From Gammaproteobacteria bacterium (lineage in GTDB: Bacteria > Pseudomonadota > Gammaproteobacteria > Arenicellales > JAOTYS01): DNA of 5,288 nt. The notes beneath the pieces are model-generated. The model ran no database searches and was not told where the DNA came from. It was given only the letters and a program-made list of their open reading frames with translations. Made by a program: the position numbers and the translations under genes. Of this stretch, positions 1 to 5,288 are shown one piece after another. The stretch covers positions 1-5,288 of the forward strand of contig JAOTYS010000342.1 in the NCBI GenBank assembly GCA_029861795.1. The letters run 5' to 3'. Within the stretch, counting starts at the first letter, position 1. Each line of letters begins with the position of its first letter.

Positions 1-435
1 GCCTTGTTTCACGCATAGGTAAAGGATCCCTCCCGCCACCAGGGTGTTACTGAATTCCTTGAGAGTATTCGGTACATGCTGTCGCTCAAGATGATGCAAT
101 GAGGCGGCAGCCCAAATACCACCGACCACTTGTGAAATGGGTAGTGATCGCATGTCGGCTTGGACACGCAACGCAGGATACTCGGCGGCGCCTACCGTGA
201 GCATGGAAAGAGAAAGATCTACACAAACGACCTCAAACCCAATCTTCTTCAGTTGCGCAGCCTCGATTCCAGGCCCACTACCGATATCAAGCACGATGGC
301 GGGTGCTTTCAGCAGAGAAGAGAAAGTTTTAAAGTCCTTAAAGTAACCCGTCCGGTTTCTATGTCGGTCAAGATAATCGAGAGCGATCTGATCGTAGGAG
401 GCGCGCGTTACCTTATCGGAGGGTTTTGAGTTCAC
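1..435 (-). CDS. Class I SAM-dependent methyltransferase, partial (3' end missing)
   Basis: This reading frame runs leftward off the window edge, giving about 145 N-terminal residues of a Rossmann-fold methyltransferase. Motif I is LDIGSGPG at residues 49-56. The acidic end of strand 2 follows at D73 (VCVDLS), then ADMRSLP around residues 93-99, a motif IV-like stretch GIWAAASLHHL at 106-116, and GGILYLCVKQG at 135-145. This order matches small TehB/UbiE-like methyltransferases whose N-terminus reads YDxIAxxYxxR (YDQIALDYLDRH here, residues 14-25). I chose the GTG at 435 because GAGGTG lies 6 bases upstream of it. The GTG at 444 is an alternative with a weaker AGGA site. The frame stays open up to an ATG at 555, but that extension shows no family features and no ribosome site. 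The methyl acceptor cannot be predicted. The gene is divergent from the transporter operon, and nothing seen ties it to transport. Confidence 0.85.
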   Translation of the reverse strand, partial: MNSKPSDKVTRASYDQIALDYLDRHRNRTGYFKDFKTFSSLLKAPAIVLDIGSGPGIEAAQLKKIGFEVVCVDLSLSMLTVGAAEYPALRVQADMRSLPISQVVGGIWAAASLHHLERQHVPNTLKEFSNTLVAGGILYLCVKQG

Positions 436-517
436 CGCAGCCACCTCGGTTAACTTCCTGGACTGGTAGAAGATACATAGCTGAAGACTGATTGCGTTAA
501 ATACAGTGCATTTCTTC

Positions 518-529
518 GGCACGAGTGCC
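518..529. repeat. Short inverted repeat, possible operator
   Basis: GGCAC and GTGCC form a perfect 5-base inverted repeat around a 2-base centre (GA). It lies about 85 bp upstream of the methyltransferase start and about 210 bp upstream of potD. The dyad symmetry would suit a dimeric regulator, but 5-bp arms can arise by chance. No regulator gene is visible in the window. Confidence 0.3.
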
Positions 530-534
530 AATCT

Positions 535-551
535 GGGTGTGCCACAGACCC
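535..551. repeat. Imperfect 17-bp inverted repeat, possible operator
   Basis: The sequence GGGTGTGCCACAGACCC folds back on itself. The outer four pairs (GGGT/ACCC) are perfect, and one mismatch is followed by further inner pairs. It begins 6 bases after the repeat at 518-529, and both repeats contain GTGCCA. Two neighbouring dyads in a divergent intergenic region suggest a regulatory site, although neither is long enough to be convincing alone. Confidence 0.3.
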
Positions 552-728
552 GCATAGACAGCTGCCATGGATTGGTTCGAACTCACTCATGCACGTGAAG
601 ACCTAGTCGCTTGGGTTTGCGTCGTCGGAATAAGACGCCGTCATGCGAGATATGTCCGCTAATGGGGATTCGTGTACCATATCATACCAAGCCAGCACGA
701 GCATTAATCGAGAAATTCGAACCAAGTG

Positions 729-734
729 AGGAGG
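729..734 (+). promoter_or_regulatory. Ribosome binding site of potD
   Basis: AGGAGG lies 5 bases before the ATG at 740. It decides the start of the binding protein. The frame is open further upstream to a TTG at 611, but that start lacks a ribosome site and would place 43 extra residues before the Tat signal, making an implausible leader. Confidence 0.85.
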
Positions 735-739
735 AAAGC

Positions 740-1804
740 ATGAGCAAGTATTCGACATCTATGTATTCGCGACGCTCTTTTTTACAAGTGACGGGTGCCG
801 CTGCGGTTGCGGTCTCGTTTGGCGGGAGAGTGTCTGCAGCCAGCGATCAACTCAACGTCTATAACTGGGACACCTATATCGGCAACACCACGCTGGACAC
901 ATTTACAGAGAAGACCGGAGTCAAAGTGCAGTACGATCTCTACGCGAATCTGGAGGAGATGTTCGCCAAGTTTCAAGCGGGTAATCCGGGGTATGACGTC
1001 ATATTTCCCAGCGACTACATGATCGAAACCATGATCGCAGCGGATATGCTGGAGGAGTTGGATCGTTCGTTACTGCCAAACTTTAAGCATATCGATGCCA
1101 ATTTTCTTGACCCCGCGTTTGATCCAGGCTGTAAATACAACATCCCCTATTTCTGGGGCAGCTGCGGTATTGGTTACCGTAAATCAAAAGTAGGTAAGGT
1201 AGATAGCTGGAAGGTCCTGTTGGAAAGTGAGGAATTCGCGGGACGCATGGCACTTCTGGCCGATCAACGTTTTGTCATGGGAGTGGCGCTGCTATATCTG
1301 GGCTACTCGGCTAACACCACCAACCCTGACGAAATCAACGCTGCGCGCGATTTATTGATCAAGGCGAAGAAGAACCTGAAGGGTTTCGTACCGGATTCGG
1401 GGCAGGACATGCTGATCTCTGGGGACATCGATGTGGTCATGGAGTGGAACGGCGACGTGTTGAAGGTCATGGAAGAAGACGATGATCTGACTTATGTGAT
1501 TCCCAAGGAGGGCACGGTGATCTGGGTGGACGGCGTTTGCATCCCCAAGGGTGGTCCCAATATCGAGAATGCCTACAAGTTCCTCAACCACCTGCATGAG
1601 CCGCAGGTTAACGCTGAAGTGGCCAACACGGTTCATTACGCCACCTCCAACAAATCGGCGCACGAGTTCGTCAGCAAAGACGACTTAAACAATCCTGCAA
1701 TCTATGCACCGGACGACGTTGTGGCGCGAAGCCAAGCCCTGTCGGACGTAGGCGATGCGTTGCCGCTCTACGATGCAGCTTGGACCGCAATTCAGGCCGC
1801 TTGA
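740..1804 (+). CDS. potD: Polyamine-type ABC transporter substrate-binding protein, Tat-exported
   Basis: This 354-residue periplasmic binding protein belongs to the PotD/PotF family (E. coli PotD has 348 residues). It captures the ligand and delivers it to the PotB/PotC permease. The N-terminus is a twin-arginine signal: SRRSFLQ at 10-16, a hydrophobic stretch, and a likely cleavage after VSA at 31-33. The mature part opens with LNVYNWDTYIG (38-48), the family hallmark. Compared by hand with E. coli PotD, the aromatic pocket is kept: W43, Y46, Y93, W236, W262 and Y300. Acidic contacts D175 (PotD D168) and D264 (PotD D257) are kept. PotD E36 and E171 correspond to T45 and F178, so two acidic positions are lost. 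The ligand may therefore differ from spermidine or putrescine. The family assignment is firm and the substrate is not. The gene is first in the operon and is followed by a strong hairpin before potB. Confidence 0.93.
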   Translation: MSKYSTSMYSRRSFLQVTGAAAVAVSFGGRVSAASDQLNVYNWDTYIGNTTLDTFTEKTGVKVQYDLYANLEEMFAKFQAGNPGYDVIFPSDYMIETMIAADMLEELDRSLLPNFKHIDANFLDPAFDPGCKYNIPYFWGSCGIGYRKSKVGKVDSWKVLLESEEFAGRMALLADQRFVMGVALLYLGYSANTTNPDEINAARDLLIKAKKNLKGFVPDSGQDMLISGDIDVVMEWNGDVLKVMEEDDDLTYVIPKEGTVIWVDGVCIPKGGPNIENAYKFLNHLHEPQVNAEVANTVHYATSNKSAHEFVSKDDLNNPAIYAPDDVVARSQALSDVGDALPLYDAAWTAIQAA

Positions 1805-1822
1805 AGTCATATAGGACTGAGT

Positions 1823-1859
1823 CGGGGCGACGACCGTGACAGGTCGTCGCCCTGTTTTT
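1823..1859 (+). terminator. Intrinsic terminator or attenuator between potD and potB
   Basis: A 13-bp stem (1823-1835 with 1842-1854) includes an 11-bp perfect core, GGGCGACGACC with GGTCGTCGCCC, plus one G-U and one C-G pair at the base. The loop is 6 bases (GTGACA) and five Ts follow directly. This is a textbook Rho-independent terminator shape. It sits within the operon, 18 bases after the potD stop and ending 15 bases before the potB start. It probably acts as a partial terminator, or as a 3' stabiliser of potD mRNA, giving more binding protein than permease. Confidence 0.85.
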
Positions 1860-1874
1860 ATTGGGGCATAGAGC

Positions 1875-2780
1875 ATGGACTCTTGGCGACGTAACAAGCT
1901 CGCCTTCGCCATTTTGGCCCTGCCACCCACCGCATGGCTGGTGATCTTCTTTACCGTGCCGTTGGCCATTATGTGGGTGTATTCCTTCGCTGAGCGTGGT
2001 CCACAGGGCCAAATTCACTTGGCGGTCAGTTTCGCAAACTATGTGCGTGCCGTAGAGTGGATTCATCTTGGCATCATTTGGAAATCAATCTGGATTGCGG
2101 CCGTCACCACACTGATCACCTTCGTGGTGGGGTTTCCACTGGCCATGGGGATCGCCTTTGCACCACAACGTTGGAAGAACCCTCTACTTCTGCTGGTGAT
2201 CCTGCCTTTCTGGACCAATCTTCTAATCCGGACCTATGCGTGGATAGCGGTGCTGCGCACTCGTGGTTTCCTCAATTTTGGCCTGGAATGGGTACACGAG
2301 AAAACCTCAGCCTTGTTAGCGTTGATCGGCCTTCCCAGTGTGATGGGCCAATTCCAACCGTTGGAGCTGCTGTATAACCAGAAGGCGGTCGTGATCGGTC
2401 TGGTGTACGTTTATCTCCCCTTCCTGGTGCTGCCGATCTACACGACACTTGAGAAACTCGACAAATCATACCTCGAGGCCAGCCTTGATCTTGGTGCAGG
2501 GCAGTGGCGCACGCTGCGCTCGATCACCATGCCACTTGCAATGACGGGGGTCATCTCGGGTTGTATGCTGTGTTTTATTCTTTCAATGGGAACCTTTCTC
2601 ACACCGGAACTTCTAGGCGGCACCGACAGCGAGATGATTGGCAACTTGATTGCCCGCCAGTTCACCTCATCACGAGACAGGCCTTTCGGATCCGCGTTGT
2701 CTTTTTTGTTGCTATACACAACATTTCTCATTCTTTGGGTGCGCGCCAGTCTGGCGGGACGTAAGGGAGGACCAATCTAA
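1875..2780 (+). CDS. potB: Polyamine-type ABC transporter permease, PotB-like
   Basis: This 301-residue inner-membrane protein forms half of the transport channel. About six hydrophobic segments can be seen, at roughly residues 10-36, 67-95, 103-125, 169-191, 222-243 and 272-292. The EAA loop that docks on the ATPase is EASLDLGAGQW at 201-211, running on to P220. ILPFWTNLLIRTYAW (109-123) and IGLVYVYLPFLVLPIY (174-189) match the PotB branch closely, as does DRPFG near 268-272. The start is the ATG at 1875, preceded by only a weak GGGG element 8 bases upstream, so initiation may be inefficient. The stop overlaps the potC start by one base (TAATG). Confidence 0.93.
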   Translation: MDSWRRNKLAFAILALPPTAWLVIFFTVPLAIMWVYSFAERGPQGQIHLAVSFANYVRAVEWIHLGIIWKSIWIAAVTTLITFVVGFPLAMGIAFAPQRWKNPLLLLVILPFWTNLLIRTYAWIAVLRTRGFLNFGLEWVHEKTSALLALIGLPSVMGQFQPLELLYNQKAVVIGLVYVYLPFLVLPIYTTLEKLDKSYLEASLDLGAGQWRTLRSITMPLAMTGVISGCMLCFILSMGTFLTPELLGGTDSEMIGNLIARQFTSSRDRPFGSALSFLLLYTTFLILWVRASLAGRKGGPI

Positions 2781-3610
2781 TGAGTCTCGCACTAGCGAGA
2801 TTTCAACGCAGGCAACGTGCCAACCCATTGGACTATGGTCGCAAGACGTGGATGCGACTGACCATGGGAGTCGGCTTTTTCTTTCTCTATTTTCCTATAG
2901 TGTCGCTTATCGCTTTTTCCTTCAACGACAGCAAGCGCAACATCACATGGCAGGGGTTTACGCTTCGTTACTATGAAAAGGCCTACGAAAATAGCCAACT
3001 TCACGATGCTTTTCTGAACTCACTGATCGTGGCCGGGATCTCCACCGCCGTCTCGACGATCTTGGGCACGATGTTGGGTCTTGCGCTGTACCGCTTTCGC
3101 TTTCCCTTACAAGGGCCGTACGAGGGTATGGTTCACCTGCCCATCGTCATTCCGGAGATCTGCATGGCGGTGGCAATGGTGTCCTTTTTTGCGGCGGTGG
3201 ATATGCCGCTAGGGCTCACGACTATCACCGTCAGCCATATCGCCTTTTCTATTCCGTTCGTTGCAGTGGTGATCCGGGCGCGCATGTCTGGTTTCGACGC
3301 GTCATTAGAAGAAGTCTCCTACGATCTTGGGGCCAGTCAGTGGCAAACGTTCTGGCATATAACGTTCGCCTATATGAAGCCCGGGATTATGGCGGGTGCC
3401 CTGCTCGCGTTTACCCTATCACTTGATGATTTCGTCATCACTTTCTTCACGTCTGGACCAGGTTCCACCACCTTCCCGATCAAGATCTATTCAATGGTAC
3501 GCTTCTCGGTTACCCCGGAAGTCAATGCCGCATCGACAGTTCTGATTGTTCTGACTCTGGCCCTCACGGTAACCGCGTTGCTCATCCAATCTCGTACACA
3601 AGGCAAATGA
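2780..3610 (+). CDS. potC: Polyamine-type ABC transporter permease, PotC-like
   Basis: This 276-residue protein is the second channel subunit and pairs with PotB. It has a cytoplasmic N-terminus of about 25 residues and hydrophobic segments near 26-47, 80-104, 117-140, 147-166, 201-223 and 251-269. The EAA loop is EEVSYDLGASQWQTF at 177-191. LSLDDFVITFF (213-223) is typical of PotC and PotI proteins. GGGAGG at 2765-2770, inside the end of potB, lies 9 bases before the ATG, and the start shares one base with the potB stop. The two permeases should therefore be translated together. The stop overlaps the potA start in an ATGA arrangement. Confidence 0.93.
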   Translation: MSLALARFQRRQRANPLDYGRKTWMRLTMGVGFFFLYFPIVSLIAFSFNDSKRNITWQGFTLRYYEKAYENSQLHDAFLNSLIVAGISTAVSTILGTMLGLALYRFRFPLQGPYEGMVHLPIVIPEICMAVAMVSFFAAVDMPLGLTTITVSHIAFSIPFVAVVIRARMSGFDASLEEVSYDLGASQWQTFWHITFAYMKPGIMAGALLAFTLSLDDFVITFFTSGPGSTTFPIKIYSMVRFSVTPEVNAASTVLIVLTLALTVTALLIQSRTQGK

Positions 3611-4710
3611 ATATGCGTGACGGCGCGCCCATAATTTCGATTCGCAATGTAACCAAACGCTTCGGCTCGTCAGTTTTGGCCGTTGACGATGCTTCCTTGG
3701 ATATCCACAGAGGCGAGTTCTTCGCGCTTTTGGGTCCGTCTGGCTGCGGCAAAACTACACTCTTGCGCATGATTGCCGGTTTTGAGAGACCCACGGAGGG
3801 TGAGATTTGGATCGACGGTGAGGATATGGGCGACGTCGAACCAAATAAACGGCCCATTAACATGGTGTTTCAGACCTATGCCGTATTTCCTCACATGACA
3901 GTTGCCGAGAACATTGCCTACGGGCTTAAGGTCGCGGGCACACCCAAAGCCGAAATCGACGAGCGTGTCAACGAGGCGATCGCGCTTGTGCGCTTACAGG
4001 GTCTGGAAACACGTAAGCCTGACAAACTTTCTGGCGGTCAGCGGCAGCGGGTCGCTCTGGCTCGAGCGTTGATCAAGAAACCCAAGGTGTTGCTCTTGGA
4101 TGAACCGCTCTCTGCACTCGATGCTAAGCTACGGGTGGCCATGCAATTGGAACTGGTGCGACTACAGGAAAGCGTCGGTATCACCTTTATCATCGTGACC
4201 CATGACCAGCACGAGGCACTTTCAATGGCCAACCGCATAGCCGTCATGGGCGACGGTAAGGTATTGCAGGTGGCAGCGCCGATGGAGCTCTATGAGTATC
4301 CGAGTTCAACTTTTGTCGCTGACTTTATAGGTCAAGTGAATCTTTTTGAGGTGACCGGCCAAGCCGCGGCCCAAGGCGGCGGTGTCACCGTTGAGGTTCC
4401 TGATTTAGGCAACATCACACTCCACTCGGCAGACCCGTCTAAATCTATTAAGAGCCTCGCATTAAGACCTGAGAAAGTCAGTGTTAGCAGTGGGCAACCT
4501 GCGGACCGATCCATCGTGAGCGTGTGCGCGACACTACACGATCTCTCTTATAACGGCGATCAGAGCCACCTGTTCTTAGAAACCAGTGGGGGATACACCA
4601 TCGAGGCCCGCGTGCAAAATCGCGATCGAAGCAACAAACCTTTCGCCAGACGAGGAGCGCAGCTTTGGCTCTCTTGGCGTGCAGACGATATACAGCCTTT
4701 AGAAGAGTGA
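3607..4710 (+). CDS. potA: Polyamine-type ABC transporter ATP-binding protein, PotA-like
   Basis: This 367-residue cytoplasmic ATPase drives the importer, with a length close to E. coli PotA (378). The nucleotide-binding domain is complete: Walker A GPSGCGKT at 43-50, Q-loop Q89 (FQTYAVFPHM), signature LSGGQ at 141-145, Walker B VLLLDEP at 161-167, D-loop SALD at 169-172 and switch histidine H199. The C-terminal part, from about residue 245, is a TOBE-type regulatory domain containing LRPEKVSVS (286-294). The ATG at 3607 overlaps the potC stop (ATGA). A second in-frame ATG at 3613 lies 9 bases from a weak AAGG, so it could be the real start, and the difference is two residues. No strong terminator follows the gene. 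Confidence 0.94.
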   Translation: MNMRDGAPIISIRNVTKRFGSSVLAVDDASLDIHRGEFFALLGPSGCGKTTLLRMIAGFERPTEGEIWIDGEDMGDVEPNKRPINMVFQTYAVFPHMTVAENIAYGLKVAGTPKAEIDERVNEAIALVRLQGLETRKPDKLSGGQRQRVALARALIKKPKVLLLDEPLSALDAKLRVAMQLELVRLQESVGITFIIVTHDQHEALSMANRIAVMGDGKVLQVAAPMELYEYPSSTFVADFIGQVNLFEVTGQAAAQGGGVTVEVPDLGNITLHSADPSKSIKSLALRPEKVSVSSGQPADRSIVSVCATLHDLSYNGDQSHLFLETSGGYTIEARVQNRDRSNKPFARRGAQLWLSWRADDIQPLEE

Positions 4711-4789
4711 TTGAAACGAAATAGAAATTATCTTCAGTGGAGCTGAAATCTAGCGGTCTCTGGACGCCAACATCCCAAGGGCCGAAACT

Positions 4790-4993
4790 ATGTTTGTGGT
4801 CAATTGCCACGTCGGTGTGCCATTCCTCTGCGGAAGATTCAAACTCCGTTTGATCTTCGTCGACGTGCGGAATTATTCTGAGTCATCCATCTATACGCGG
4901 GAAGGTCCGCTTACGAAATCCTTAAGATCGAACTTCAATGAATTAGGTGACAAGCTGCTTCACAAAGTTTATATCACTGCAGACTCGGTATAA
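4790..4993 (+). CDS. Doubtful small ORF of 67 codons, unknown
   Basis: I do not recognise this protein. It starts at an ATG 8 bases after AAGGG (4777-4781) and ends 12 bases before the ProC-like start. Its stop lies next to that gene's ribosome site. The sequence has a hydrophobic first third, two cysteines (residues 6 and 14) and a charged C-terminal half, with no familiar motif. It could be a small gene, a remnant, or a chance frame in the spacer. The well-placed ribosome site and neat spacing are the only points in its favour. The rest of the 4711-5005 gap shows one weak hairpin (TTCAG/CTGAA near 4733-4747) with no T-tract. Confidence 0.22.
   Translation: MFVVNCHVGVPFLCGRFKLRLIFVDVRNYSESSIYTREGPLTKSLRSNFNELGDKLLHKVYITADSV
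4947..4975 (+). promoter_or_regulatory. Possible sigma-70 promoter for the ProC-like gene
   Basis: GTGACA (4947-4952) matches the -35 consensus at five of six positions. A 17-base spacer then leads to TATATC (4970-4975), which matches the -10 box at four of six. Transcription would start near 4982, just before the ribosome site at about 4994-5000. This would let the ProC-like gene be expressed independently of the importer. It is a pattern match only. Confidence 0.35.
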
Positions 4994-5005
4994 GGGAGGA
5001 AAGAG

Positions 5006-5288
5006 ATGATATTGGGTTTTATTGGGACCGGCGCAATAACTGAGGCCATGGTGACAGGTCTCTGTGATATCGGAGGATTTGAGGAGCGCGTCTTATTGAC
5101 AGAGCGTACTAAAGAACGCTCATCCAGGCTTGCACGCGCTTTTTCTAATGTTGAAGTCTTCAATGACAATCAGACTATTGTTGAACAAGGCGAGTGCGTG
5201 GTATTGGCGGTCATGCCCGAGCAGCTCAGTGATGTGTTGTCGACACTGCGCTTCCGTAATGATCATCGTGTCATCAGTGTGGTTGCGG
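5006..5288 (+). CDS. proC: Pyrroline-5-carboxylate reductase-like oxidoreductase, partial (3' end missing)
   Basis: The 94 visible residues are the N-terminal Rossmann domain of a ProC-family NAD(P)H-dependent reductase, and full-length members have about 265-280 residues. The dinucleotide loop is GFIGTGAITEAM at 4-15. A TERTKERS stretch follows near residues 34-41, at the end of strand 2 where the cofactor phosphate is usually bound. LAVMPEQ (about residues 70-76) occupies the place of the family's usual VKP motif, with Met instead of Lys. RVISVVA closes the visible part. GGAGGAAAG (4995-5003) is a strong ribosome site just before the ATG. Canonical ProC makes proline from pyrroline-5-carboxylate. 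Given the divergent motif and the position after a polyamine-type importer, a related cyclic imine is also possible. The catalytic C-terminal domain is outside the window, so the substrate cannot be judged. Confidence 0.82.
   Translation, partial: MILGFIGTGAITEAMVTGLCDIGGFEERVLLTERTKERSSRLARAFSNVEVFNDNQTIVEQGECVVLAVMPEQLSDVLSTLRFRNDHRVISVVA

Larger units (their letters stand above)
436..739. other. Divergent intergenic region
   Basis: This stretch of about 300 bp separates the minus-strand methyltransferase from potD and should hold both promoters. It contains two inverted repeats (518-529 and 535-551). I found no pair of -35 and -10 boxes with correct spacing on either strand. TATCAT at 680-685 resembles a -10 box for potD but has no recognisable -35 partner. 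TTGGCA on the minus strand near 526-531 resembles a -35 box but has no -10 partner at 16-18 bases. Short ORFs here, such as 567-662, look like chance reading frames. Confidence 0.6.

Noticed and set aside
137..429. Plus-strand ORFs of 69 and 89 codons
   Set aside because: They lie opposite the methyltransferase, whose minus-strand frame carries clear motifs.
520..535. Sigma-54-like TTGGCAC on the minus strand
   Set aside because: The required GC at the -12 element is absent (GA is found at that spacing).
571..588. GGTTCGAAC resembling a tRNA T-loop
   Set aside because: The flanking bases do not form a 5-bp T-stem, and no anticodon arm or acceptor stem is found around it.
567..662. 31-codon ORF starting ATGGATTGG in the divergent intergenic region
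   Set aside because: It has no ribosome site and no recognisable content, and is too short to distinguish from chance.
611..739. In-frame N-terminal extension of the binding protein from a TTG at 611
   Set aside because: It has no ribosome site, adds 43 residues unlike any signal sequence, and would bury the Tat motif. AGGAGG before 740 explains the start.
1671..2066. Minus-strand ORF of 131 codons
   Set aside because: It spans the end of potD, the hairpin and the start of potB in antisense, and its translation has no recognisable features.
4733..4747. Hairpin TTCAG/CTGAA after potA as a terminator
   Set aside because: The stem is only 5 bp and no T-tract follows, so it is not a credible intrinsic terminator.

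Overview
The window carries a compact polyamine-type ABC importer operon on the plus strand, flanked by two genes cut off by the window edges. The twin-arginine signal on the binding protein and the PotABCD-like layout suggest a Gram-negative bacterium, most likely a proteobacterium of middling G+C content. I cannot place it more closely.

Layout, left to right. A minus-strand SAM-dependent methyltransferase (435 to 1) runs off the left edge. A divergent intergenic stretch of about 300 bp follows, holding two inverted repeats that could be operators. The importer comes next: binding protein potD (740-1804), a strong hairpin with a T-tract (1823-1859), permeases potB (1875-2780) and potC (2780-3610), and ATPase potA (3607-4710). 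potB/potC and potC/potA overlap by 1 and 4 bases, which points to translational coupling. A 295-bp gap then contains a doubtful 67-codon ORF and a possible promoter. A pyrroline-5-carboxylate-reductase-like gene (5006 onward) runs off the right edge.

How it fits together. The Tat-exported binding protein captures a ligand in the periplasm and delivers it to the PotB/PotC channel, and PotA powers import by ATP hydrolysis. The hairpin after potD would end most transcripts there and so keep the binding protein in excess over the membrane complex. Compared by hand with E. coli PotD, the binding protein keeps the aromatic cage and two acidic ligand contacts, but lacks acidic residues at two other positions. 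The ligand may therefore not be spermidine or putrescine. The ProC-like oxidoreductase downstream may act on a cyclic imine derived from the imported compound, but that is inference from position only.

I found no mobile element, CRISPR array, RNA gene or clearly new multi-gene system. The points most worth checking are the altered ligand pocket, the potD-potB attenuator and the importer/ProC-like linkage.
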